The notes under the pieces were generated by a model that did no database searches, was not told the origin of the DNA, and saw only the letters and a list, made by a program, of their open reading frames with translations. The translations under genes were made by a program, and so were the position numbers. A stretch of DNA of 63,063 nt from Phoronis australis. Taxonomy: Eukaryota > Phoronida > Phoronidae. The number at the start of each line of letters is the position of its first letter. The stretch's first letter is position 1. Positions 1 to 10,200 of this stretch are shown here, in pieces. The stretch covers positions 1,581,572-1,644,634 of the forward strand of contig NMRA01000014.1 of NCBI GenBank assembly GCA_002633005.1, in the 5' to 3' direction.

Positions 1-270
1 ATCGATACACGCGAAACAACCAAACTTCAAAGTACCAGTAGGCATTGTAGCTGAAAAAATAACAATTCTAGTCAGTAATAAAACACTGTCAAATACGTAA
101 CTAGGTAAAAATACAAGTTTGACAGAGCAGGCGACAAATATCACTATATTTTTGTTGTCATTAGTGTTCACCTGATGACCTATGACGTCATCCAAGTAGT
201 TCCAACAGCATCAATATGAAGGAACTGGAGGTTTCTACCTGACACCAAGTGTTATTTATATCACAGAAAA
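1..270. other. left edge, no feature seen
   Basis: Anonymous AT-rich sequence without an exon-like reading frame, repeat or recognisable motif. Confidence 0.5.
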
Positions 271-458
271 GTGAGGGATAAACAGGTTATTGAATGGTTC
301 CGGGGTTATTAAACGTATTATGAGGAACTCGATGGTTTTTAGAAAAAAATGTGATCTTAGGCTTCGCCTTTGAGTGATATCTTTTCTAAAAGCCATCTCT
401 TCCCTCATAACACGTTTGATAACGCCAGAATCATTTAATAACTTATATTTTTTCACAT
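271..458. repeat. foldback (imperfect inverted repeat)
   Basis: The two halves are imperfect reverse complements about a centre near 364 (near ATCTTAGGCTTCGCC). The left arm AGGTTATTGAATGGTTCC pairs with AAGTTATTAAATGATTCT read from the other strand. Arms are about 80-90 nt. A 77-codon minus-strand frame through it is a by-product of the palindrome and matches no family I know. This could be a small foldback MITE; no target duplication is evident. Confidence 0.6.
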
Positions 459-2875
459 GAACTGGAATGTGTGTGATTAATTTGTGCAAGTTTTAAAGTT
501 TTTCTCATTGTTGAAAGATGTCCCGCCTATTGTGCCTTCGCGATTCAACTCACCCCACTTTCCTTGAGTTAAATCAAAGCGACTTATACCCTCAGTGATG
601 AACTCAGGTTTCACGCAGATTTCCTGAAAGACAGGTGATCTTTAGAAAACATAGTTGGGGATAAAGAAAGACAAGTTGCAGCAACGCAAACGCTGGCCTC
701 CTTTCACACAGCTTGTGAAGCAGGTCTCAAATAGCAAGTCAACTACGTTCCCTAAAATTTCAGCGCATTTGTGGATTTGTGCAAACACTGATAGGAATTT
801 CTTCGGCTATTTCATCTTCTTTACTAAGTCAATTTTAGCTTTGATACCTACCGAGAGTAAACCCGTTGAATAAGTGTAACGTCACTAATTTAAGGAATAA
901 GTTTACTTATTTTGAGGTAATATTAGAAAATGTAATAAAGATGATGTGACAGCAACAATTACAATAGAGAGTAAAAAAGTCCATAAATGAGCTGTTTGGA
1001 CTGTTTCTCGCAACCTACGTCAGGGGTCCATTTAATAAAAAGTAATTAGGGCTTAAGTCAGAAATTTCGTCTTACACATCTATTTCCGAAAAATAATGTA
1101 AATCTAAAGTGTAAAGTCTCTGAAGGCACACCCATTAGTCTTCCTGCTAGTTACTCAAATTTCTAAATTGGAATGTGCTAACAATTAAATGACACAAAGT
1201 TTACTAAGTAATTCGGCAGATTCCATTCCGGCGCTACTCTCGTTTTTCAAACTATTTGTGGATCAACTTATCAACATCCGGTGACATCACAGATGAGTTG
1301 GCGACGTGCGTAAACAATACGTTGGAAAACAACACTTGAGTGCCCCAGAAATGAAAGCACGGGTCCGCTATGACATGCTTGTTGGTGCGTGTGCGATTAA
1401 AATCGTCATGCAAATGAAAGGCTGAGGTGTGCGTCAAAATACATCGAATTAATAGATAGCCTAATTACACGCAAAAAGCGATAATTGTCGCGTGACCGAG
1501 ATCACTATGCTTGGAAAAATCTTGTTACTGCCGCCATTAACCCAAAAGAGCGCGCATGCTCGGTTGACGCAATTTTAGTTGTAGTACGCATGCTCGGCAG
1601 AGGAACCTACCCGGATTTTACAGTAAACCTCCGACGCAGCGCCCTTCTGTGACTACAAAAATTTTCATTGAGAAAGCATCAACTCCAGAAATTATAGTTG
1701 GTTAATGGCCACGTCAAGAATTTAAAGTGGGGCACAAGAATGGACAATTTACCGCTGTTTAGCTGACAATGTGAAATTGCTAGCCGAAACGCTTTGGGGA
1801 CTAAAACCAGTACACTCAAGTCATCCGATCTAGAATCTAGAATTCTTGACGAATGAGTCGACAACAAATATCCCAGATAATTCGCCACTTTCCTGCAATG
1901 TTAGGGTTGGTCGAACCTTATAAATTCTGAATTTTTTTGAGTTGCTGATGGTTTCGATTTTCTTGGTGGTAACGGGAACAAAATGCTAGGGTTATCAGGA
2001 TAAGATAGTGTACTGTATTTCGTTCCATCAGTGTCCTTGTCCTAATGATTGTTGTGTGTCTCAACACCGATGAGTAAAGGGCAGCCCATTGTTTATATTT
2101 ATGATTTTGCCTGCAAAGAGGCTCCGACTTCCACCATGTTAGTGGGCGAAAGCTCGCCTCAGTGCTTACAAGTAAACAGGTGCTAAAATGGCAGCCATAC
2201 ATTGGTCAGTGCTAAAAACAAAGAATAATCAGACTATGTTCAAGTCACTTTTGATATAAAAATCCAGTGGGAATTTTGACTAAATGATCACCCCTGTCTC
2301 CTTCACGCAAGCCACTGTTTGTGTGAGTAGAAACTTTTAATAGTGTAGCAGATAGCGCAGTCTTAATCTATAGTTAAGAACAATGTTATACTCGACATAT
2401 TTGGAGAAGGTTTCCACTGTTCTATTTAAATCCGAAATAATTATTTGCTTTACAAATAGACCTTGCGTTCAAATACACTTTCACTTCGGTAACATAAAAG
2501 TCTACGTTGAACTCCAAACAAATGAACGTAGAATTGTTGGAAATAAAGAGGAGATAAAAATCCTGAAAGTAGAAGGAGTATCCCCTGCACAACAACTAAC
2601 GGCAGTCGATCTTTGAGCTCGATGTTATGTCAACTGAACGATCAATGTTTTCTACATATTTCAATCTATGCTTTTGCTCCATCTTCTATCACATTTCAAG
2701 GATTATTTAATCTTTTGCGCGAGATATTCTCGAGTCACGCGCCAACCGATCACGCTGAAGTTAAATCTCACCACTTAAAACCCACGTCCACGTTTTCTGT
2801 GATGTCATCGGATGGTTACAAGGACAACTATCCCACAATGCATTTTGAAAAAAAACGACAGCAGTGCTGTAGATA
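459..2875. other. no gene recognised
   Basis: Only short scattered frames of 60-95 codons occur on both strands. None resembles a known domain or has a convincing splice-site pair. I see no strong repeat structure. Confidence 0.45.
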
Positions 2876-2990
2876 AACAGTTTCGCATTGCTATGAGCAC
2901 TGTCAATAGATTATATATACGTAACATATTTCTCATTGGTTAACAAAAAAGAATAACATTCGGACATTCCGATTGGTTGGAAAACAAACT
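2876..2990 (+). repeat. diverged 5' end of the helicase-exon repeat (copy D)
   Basis: The order TTTCGCA-TGCTA, CACTGTCAA, TAACAT, TTCTCATTGGTTAA, TAACATTC, then CATTCC with ATTGGTTG follows the first ~110 bp of the repeat copy at 13090, including its two inverted CCAAT boxes. After ~2990 the similarity is lost and the helicase codons are absent. A short stretch near 3232-3290 (GATGCCCACATACG) may be the matching 3' part. Probably an old, rearranged copy. Confidence 0.45.
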
Positions 2991-3299
2991 CAATAATTCA
3001 ATAACATTCCAATGTTGAGAATGTATCTGCAAATTGCACCTTCTATTGAGAAATGCTCTCGGGGCTTGCGGTTGTTGCAACCACAAAAACAGACTAAATT
3101 CATGCATTCCACACAAGTTCGTATCTTTTCGGCACACACAAGATTACAAGGCGTCAAACGAAACAACAAAACGATTCACTATACTTTACCGGCTCATTCC
3201 CATCCCACATGCATACGACAAACATTCAAACCGAGGCTTGCGCACTCGGCTGATGCCCACATACGTAATTCTGGGTGTCATTCACTGTCATTTCACGGC

Positions 3300-4034
3300 A
3301 GTCAACATCATTTATGGAATTTACTGTTTGGGAAAAACTGGTTTACCAAATTACAATCTTCATCGTAATAGACAATTTACGGGTTTCTAACATTTACAGA
3401 AAAGTGGGGCGAAATCGTCATCTTGTAGCGTAGCCATGTAGGCGGAAAACCAATGTGAGGTCCAACAAACCTCAGGCAAATTCCTGCAGTTCAGTAGGCC
3501 TAACAGATTAGCACCTGGCAATAAGAAGTGGGACAAAAATAACTTTTTATCTCCTAAAAGGTCTACCACTTAAACAACAAAATTTGCGGGATATTTTGAT
3601 TATAATTAGCAAAATCAGGACTTTTAGTACATCTTTGTTGACGCATACGTGGAAATCGGATAGAATTGAACCCTTGACATGTTGAATTTTCTCAAGTATG
3701 GGCTTTCCTGCATGTTGAGGTGCATGCGCACAAATACCGTCGGCGTCTGGTCAAGGAAGTCTGATGAGAGTCAATGTATTCCTTAATTGGGGTGTGGTTA
3801 GTGGGCCCTCACACACGTACCAAAAGTTATTCCTATCCGAAGACCAAATTCCTCACCTGCACCCATGTTTCACGTGTGGAGTATTTTTGATGCGTGTGTG
3901 CAATTAGAGGCGTAAGGATGGAATATGTACCGCAGATTTGGGACAGGGGTTTATGGAATTGAAACCAGGATTTAGAGGCGCGGTCTTGGAATCGTTTCCA
4001 CCTCCTTACCATGCAAAACGACAAGTCACTTCAT
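3300..4034. other. no gene recognised (intron side of the calpain-like exon)
   Basis: If the calpain-like exon at 4041-4211 is real, this DNA is its downstream intron on the minus strand. I searched it and the rest of 1-4040 for the next conserved calpain exon (the catalytic GDCW block) and did not see it. A minus-strand GTGAGG donor-like site occurs near 3852-3857, but the frames before it do not look like calpain. Confidence 0.4.
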
Positions 4035-4040
4035 ACTTAC

Positions 4041-4211
4041 TGCTGGTCTCTTCCATTCAATGTCAGTGTCGCTGCCGTCGGCGTAGATTGACCAGCGGCT
4101 AGGCAGAAAGTGCGGGTCTTCATACAATCTGCCTTGAATAAGTAATCTTTCTCGCAGTTCTTTGAAGGTCGTCATTACCGGAGACTTGAGTCTGATGTTA
4201 TGTTGCAACAT
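4041..4211 (-). CDS. calpain-like protease, N-terminal exon (partial gene)
   Basis: Single exon read on the minus strand. It encodes the segment that precedes the catalytic cysteine in calpains (calcium-dependent cytosolic cysteine proteases): F-K-E-L-R-E-R-L, then GRLYEDPHF, then IEWKRP. These match the family pattern of a leucine-rich helix, 'G-x-L-[FY]-EDP-x-F' and 'W-KRP'. The reading frame stays open to a perfect GTAAGT donor at 4035-4040, leaving the intron in phase 0 after the codon following KRP. Two in-frame ATGs, at 4211 and 4175, could start translation; the residues before FKEL are not conserved in the family, so the later one is credible. An AG that could be an acceptor lies just upstream (ACCTAG, near 4214). 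The catalytic exons with GDCW are not visible in the remaining 4 kb, so the gene either continues off the left edge after a long intron or is an orphan exon. Confidence 0.6.
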
Positions 4212-4214
4212 CAC

Positions 4215-5668
4215 TAGGTATGTGTTCTATTTTTATCTGCAGACATAGATTATCTTCTAAGGTTAACAGACGTTCTATCCATTTTTTACCGAAATAATTA
4301 CGAGTTATGTGTCCCAGAATGATTTTCCGGAGTCGTCAAAGGGTCACTAGCATCGCCGGCTATCGTGGCTCCAGGCGTTTCGAAAACCTGTAAACAGGCT
4401 GTGTTTGTAAGTTAAATGCTCTCTCGAAACAATGTTGGTTATAAGTGTGCAAAGGAAATATACACATGGAGACTCCCAGACATTTTGGCAGACTCCGCCT
4501 CACTACTTGCCATCATCGTCAGTATTTTTTAACTTTAAAGACACCTTTTCCGCTTCATTTTCAATAAAAGCTTCATGAAAGGGATTTTAACGCAAGTACG
4601 TCCAAGCGAAACTTAAGCCCAAAAAATGTTCATTTGGCATACAACTCCAAATATTTTCAAACTAAACTGGATTTAATATTGAATACTTTAGTTAACATTT
4701 TATTCTTGATGGTGCAGACCTAAAATGGCTGCCGTAGTGAGTGACAGCTGATTCGTGCATTGCGAGTTTTTCTTGGAAGCCTCACCCACTTTTTAAAAGC
4801 AGCAAAAATCAACAATAAAAAGGGCAAACACAAACGGAATTTGAAAGTTGCTAAATGTCCGTAATTTAACTGCCGAAACTCAAAATGCGTTCTAAATTGG
4901 TGAATGTAAAATAAACAATAAACTTCCATTGAATTTGAGACGAAATAAATCCTGGAAAATAGCGTAATAATATTGTCATACAAAAGCATGAACAGCCTGG
5001 CACATTCAAATTTATGACTATTAGAAAATTGACATATCGGAAATTTATTCGGCTATTTTTTAAAGTGACAAAAAATGGCGACAAAATCTTTTTGAAATCA
5101 GTCCCTAGGCGGATTCTGATTCACGACCTCCATCACCGGTCGCAGTCCAACGCTTGTCAGCTACCTAAAGAATTATTAAGCACCGTACTCTTCAAGTTTC
5201 CTGGTTCCAACGTTCGCTAGACCACAATCCACTCTGTGGGAATGCTTAAATGTCTACGTAGAAAACCAGCAAACAACATCTGTACAAAACGATAGCGTTC
5301 ATATACAGATTGTTGCCATACCAGCTAACATGTTAGGTAATGTAATGGCTGTCATAGCAAACACAGCAAATGCCTGACTGTTCACGCGCCAGAGGCGTAC
5401 ATTTGAAGAATGTAATTTTCGAACGCCTGGTGATTAAAAACGCCGACGCCTTGGCTATGCTGAAAATAGCGCAAAATTGAAATTATCGTGAAATGATCAC
5501 CAGTTTACAATGTGACGTGACACAAAAAATATTCCAATCTGGATCCCCATGGGGGTGAAGAGAGACACACAAAATTCGAATACGAGTGTTGTGTCAAAAT
5601 GACTTCCGCAAACGTGCAATGTTGACCAAAATCGCGATGCCTCATTCTGAATAAAACATTAAGATCAA
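4215..5668. other. no gene recognised
   Basis: No exon-like frame with family similarity. If the calpain-like gene is real, its promoter or 5' UTR exon would lie on this side, but no core promoter element stands out. Confidence 0.4.
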
Positions 5669-6288
5669 GGGCCCGGTCCAAGAAATTGACTTATAATAAG
5701 TTCAATTTTTGATTTATTAAGTTTAAGATTTGTCTTAAGTTTTTGACTTAAGAAAAATCTTATTATTTTGCGTTCCAAGACTGACTTAAGTTTTTGTCTT
5801 AACTTTAAGTCAACTCTCACCTTCATGTAACCTTGGTACAAAGCTGTATAATAAATATTTTGACGACAGTCTTCATACAGCTAGCTGGCTGGCTAACTTT
5901 CATGATGAGTGAGTTTAAACTTGACGCTATTTGAAGCCAAGCGTCTCGCTTGGCCCTTTGTGTGACTGAGCTGGAAAATTTTGACGATAGAATGTCATTG
6001 TATTCGGCCACACCAGCAACCAAGCGAGATAGCTCGGCTGTAAAAAAGTTTGGCTTTCGTTTATCCATGTCTGCTGCGAAAGCGTTTCTTTCTCCACCTC
6101 CAAGTTTTGAAACTTCCACATCCGGTAAGTTACGTCAAACTTAAGATAAAACTTCTGTCAAAAATTTAAGACGAACTTAAGATCACTTTCTAGGAACAGA
6201 CTTAAGACAAACTTAAGATTTGTCTTAAAATTTACTTAAGTTTATTACGATTTGTCATAGTTAAGACAGCTTTCTTGGAACGGGTCCC
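5669..6288. mobile_element. PIF/Harbinger-type non-autonomous transposon, copy 1 (620 bp)
   Basis: The ends are inverted repeats: left GGGCCCGGTCCAAGAAA, right read inward on the other strand GGGACCCGTTCCAAGAAA. Both subterminal zones are packed with CTTAAG/GTCTTAAG words in both orientations, and a second, inner pair of GTTCC-containing inverted segments is present. The middle encodes part of a Myb/SANT-like domain on the minus strand. The Myb-like domain is the accessory protein of PIF/Harbinger transposons, so this is read as an internal-deletion derivative that lost the transposase. I could not identify a certain 3-bp target duplication, so the superfamily rests on the domain and the terminal motif. 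A shorter relative is at 62113-62344. Confidence 0.7.
5823..6119 (-). pseudogene. Myb/SANT-like DNA-binding domain fragment (Harbinger accessory protein / NAIF1-type)
   Basis: A 98-codon frame on the minus strand. Residues ~19-71 follow the Myb/SANT-like domain found in NAIF1 and in the second protein of Harbinger transposons: KRKPNF-T-x-E near residues 20-29 opening helix 1, then L-V--V at 33-37, DIL--KFSS at 42-50, VTQRAKRDAW at 52-61 and an A--LN ending at residue 69. In the family this trihelical domain binds transposon ends and helps recruit the transposase. The similarity stops after helix 2 (5907); the rest of the frame, to 5823, is unrelated, so helix 3 is missing and the product is presumably non-functional. 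The start at 6119 sits within the stretch GGAAGTTTCAAAACTTGGA that is also kept in the copy at 62 kb. Confidence 0.7.
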
Positions 6289-6958
6289 AGGACACCAAAT
6301 TGTCCACAGAATGACATGAATTATGTACAGCTGAAGAGGACTTTTTAAAATGGATTATATTTTTCTTCGTGATTTTTCATTTATCACTAAATCGTGTCAG
6401 CCCAGAACTTAAATGCTGGTATTTTGAAAGACACTGCCATCGCACACGTTTAACTGCCTTGGTAGACATGGTTGGTATATCCTTGTCACTAAGTTCGGAA
6501 GACTCTACCTATCCTATCAAACTTCTGGATGGTTAAAAAATTTTGTATTGCAATCAGGACCATCAAAACAGTTATTCGTCTAATGGGGGTCTCTCCTCGA
6601 GGAGTCTCACAGGAATCCCGCGGCTGACCTGTAGCCCAGAGTACGTGCCGTAGACGCAACAGACTTGGGATTTGGGAAGCACTTCTGGATAGAAACCTTC
6701 GCTTTTTGTCCCCTAATTCAAGCCTCGCTGATCAATCACTTAAATGCCCACCATTTTGCTTGTGCACCGGATTCAGCATCTACTACAACGCCACCTGACA
6801 ATAATGCTGACCGTCAGCAGAACTACGGCGTTATGTGGGCATCAGTGCGCATATCCCAGTATAGATACTCTCTTAGTTGTAAAAATGTGGTGAGGAAACG
6901 AACAGGAAAAGTATGATAAACGTGTTTTTTTTTTAATAGAGCCAAATAGTGCGCAACT
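6289..6958. other. no gene recognised
   Basis: Contains an 83-codon plus-strand frame (6665-6916) without family similarity. A stretch near 6835-6860, read on the minus strand (GCGCACTGATGCCCACATAA), resembles a word near the 3' end of the helicase-exon repeats but is too short to call. Confidence 0.35.
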
Positions 6959-7238
6959 TATACAAGGCCTCCTCAAGTTTAAGTCTATAGTCTATCCTCG
7001 CACAGTGCCGAGTATTCTGACATGCATTCTGGATGATCATGCAGATGTTTGAAGAAGTTAGACCCTCTGTTAGACACATGCTCAGATTTACGTGTATTCA
7101 GATGTAGACGAGTTTTGCCAACATGATAAAAGGCACCACAGCCTGAACAGAAGAATTCATACACTACATGCGACCGTGTGTGAATTCTGAATCCTGGACA
7201 GTGCGAGAACAAACTTAAACTTAAGGAGGCCTTGTATA
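6959..7238. mobile_element. Penelope-like retroelement fragment framed by inverted repeats
   Basis: A GIY-YIG reading frame is bracketed almost exactly by an inverted repeat: TATACAAGGCCTCCTCAAG at 6959-6977, and its near-complement CTTAAGGAGGCCTTGTATA at 7220-7238, with further pairing to the GTGCGAG/CTCGCAC words. Penelope-like elements carry a C-terminal GIY-YIG endonuclease and often leave partial or inverted copies. Whether the inverted repeats are element ends or the remains of two opposed copies cannot be decided here. Confidence 0.5.
6985..7212 (-). pseudogene. GIY-YIG endonuclease fragment (Penelope-like)
   Basis: A 75-codon frame. It carries V-V-Y-E-F-x-C-x-x-C, then YHVGKT in the place of the family's Y-[IV]-G-[KE]-T, then R-x-H-L-x-x-R-x-x-EH, a spacer and F-x-HL. 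This is the core order of the GIY-YIG nuclease that follows the reverse transcriptase in Penelope-like retroelements. One extra residue separates the motif tyrosine from VGKT, and no reverse-transcriptase motifs occur upstream on the minus strand. It is a truncated, probably dead fragment. A bacterial-type or host GIY-YIG gene is less likely because of the cysteine pair and the flanking inverted repeats. Confidence 0.6.
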
Positions 7239-10200
7239 TTCATTGTATATAACCACTACTCCTGAATGTGGAAGTGCGGCACCACCTTGGTCTTACATTG
7301 TTTTGAGGTTATTGTCTCGAGCAGCGGCTTGTTTACCCTTGTGTTATTGACCTATCATGTCTCATATCTGCATGACCTTTTGCTTGTTACTTTGACGTTT
7401 ATGTCATGCTGGTTCTCGTACCTTTGAGAATGAGCAATGTACCTCGAAACATGTCAGGGAAACTGAAGTTGTGTACTATTTGGCTATTTATTGAATGTTT
7501 GACTGTGCTTCTGCTGAACAATCCACGAATTAATGCGGCACCTGCAAGCCACATAGGAATTTCTCTACAGATGGAGCAGTATACTGTTGTATTTCTAACA
7601 TCAACCAATCAGAATGTGCGTACATTTTTTAACTAATTGGAATGTCCGACTGTCACTTCTTTAGTGATGATCCACGAATACTTTCCTTGGTAACAATGTC
7701 GACGCCATGACACCAGAGTTGAGCGTTTTCCTGTTGTATGGGGTGGGTAAAACACGAATCAGTTTTACAACCATCTGTAACACATTTCTTCACGCAAGAG
7801 TTAAATAAATTAATATAACTCCTCTTCTGTTGTACACTCCATCAGCGCTCACTTCAACAGTACTTATGCCATACATGTTTGAACAATTCTCCGTTTTCCA
7901 TCTCGCTTCCTTTTATCTCAATTTCATGGACGGAAAAAATCGTTGCTGACCAGTAGATGTTCATTTTTAGAACACAACGGATTCATAGACGAAAAAGTTG
8001 CTCCTGAATTCGATTCTTTTTTTGGAATAGTGTTTCCGGTTTTCTTGTCCGATGTTAAGCAATCGTAGCACCAAGACAGGGCGCGTATGTGATTAAATTC
8101 CCAATCATACAGGCGAAACCCATTTTGAGCCCGTGGAGTGGGGTTTGACTGAACATCTGGCGACCAGTGCCAATTGGTCCAGTAAGGCTTACATTACAAT
8201 CCTTACACACAAGCAAAACACGTTTTTCCCAAAACATTAAAGTGAACTTAACATTGACATCTAAGATTTTTTGTTAGCGGTAGCACCTTTTCTTGTCGCT
8301 ACTTGTACCTCTTTTTGCTCGACGAAGTAAGAAACTTGAATAGAATCCCCCCTCACTTATTACTTTCGATTTCTGTCACTTGACTTCCCATAGGTGTACG
8401 ATATCTCTAGGAGGCACTGTACAGTTCTCACTGTGTTTTTGCTGGTGATGCACTGGACTTCCTGCCTTTCCCTACTCTATCAAAAACTCTACGAACAAAC
8501 TGAAAAATCACAACAAAAGGGTTACACTTGACCATGAAAACTTTATTTTGTCTTGTATTTTTTACACTTTCACTTCCACAGGAAATAATGCCATGCTTCA
8601 AAACTGTAACAACAAACGTAAAAGTGCAACTTTTTACTCCGCCACAAACCACGATTTCCTTATGAAAGCAAATTTTTGCTGACTATGCACATTTGGTTCA
8701 AAGAGTCAGTCAGCCAACTGAATGTTTTTACAGTTCCAGGTCTACCAGAAATTGCAGTTGATTTTTCAGTCGCTGCACTGAAATTCAACACTGCCACAGG
8801 GAGCCGTCATTTTGAAGGAACAGCCTAACTATTGGAAGGATGGGAGCGAGGGNAGGAAGAGAAGGAATGAGGAAGGGAGGGAGATGGTTCCCTGTCTGGC
8901 AGAATGAGTAAATCAGGGGCATTTTTGTAAGTAAATGGTTCTAGTGACACTTGTAAAGTCTTCGTCGGTTGGACCTCTGGTCATCCATCGATGGGTCTCT
9001 GTGATTGCCACGCTTGAACCGGCTCAAGATTGTCAAGTAAACTGCAGACTTCAATGGACAATAGCAGACCTGGGTCACGTTCAATACCTGTCTCACTACG
9101 AAAAATATGTAGCCAGAATCACATCACAAACTCTCATTGAAAATACCCGGCGATATGTTCCTTTTCTGGCGAGTCACTAAAGCGTTATTGAAACTCGACC
9201 ATGATTGGCGTAAATGGATACCGCCATATTTTTCTTTTCGCTGTCACAAAACCATAATGTCCTTTTGGAATTATTTTTCAATAATTAGTAGTTCAAAGTA
9301 TTGTAAATAAAATTATATTCACTTAACATTCTTTTCGTAAAGATTTGTAGTAACTACCGAAGCACGAAACTGCTCCAAAATAAGGTCAAGTCAGCTGGAA
9401 TTTTCACAAGACATACGTTGATTCTTACTGCAATGTATAAGTCGCTCACTTCCCGAGAGACCTCACATTCACTTGTACACATGGATGAGAGCGGTGCTAT
9501 GACTTTTGTGTGCAACAGCGACTGTGGTGTACAGCAATGTTCGTCAAAACGGTTAAGGTGGGGTTGGATTTTATTGGTGAAAAATCAACTTTAAGTAATT
9601 TCGAAATGTCTTAGATGAATTAAAATTTACCTAAGACATTTGTACAACAATGCATTCAACTGGGGTCAATCTGAGTAAATGCCTCTATAGTCAACGACGG
9701 CAGAATTGACGTGACTTCATACGGTAGGATTGACGGCTGTTCACAGTGTGATTGTGGAGCAGTGGTCCCATTTGCAGCGCCCTTCAGGCGTTAGTCGTTT
9801 GCGAGTGCGCATCTCTGGTTTTAGTACCACCAAGAACTTTTTCAACCATTCCAGAATTTACGCCACACAGCCCTTTTATCTGAATATTGCAACTTTCGCC
9901 GGAATCGGAGGTCGGGAAATTCTACTCCAGCCATCTTATTTTCAAATGTCGAGAATTTCTAATGCACCGCGCTCCACTTTTATCGAAATTTGAGCAGACT
10001 GCTAACATTTTGTGAGTTGTACTATGACGTAAAATCCCAAATCTGCATGCAACAGTTATAGTGTTTTGTAACCTTACCTAAACGAAGCTTTCAGGTAAGA
10101 ACTGCTTCGTGAAATGATTTTACAAATAAATTTCTAATGGCGTGATTGTCGACAAACGATTTCAAGTACGTGTTTATCCTAACGGATGGAAAATCGTAGC

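Noticed and set aside
3012-3390. Two overlapping 118-codon plus-strand frames
   Set aside because: They overlap almost fully in different frames, match no known domain and lack splice signals; the region also overlaps a decayed repeat.
3833-4024. Minus-strand frame just downstream of the calpain-like exon, ending at a GTGAGG donor-like site
   Set aside because: Its residues do not match the calpain catalytic region, and it begins inside the predicted intron.
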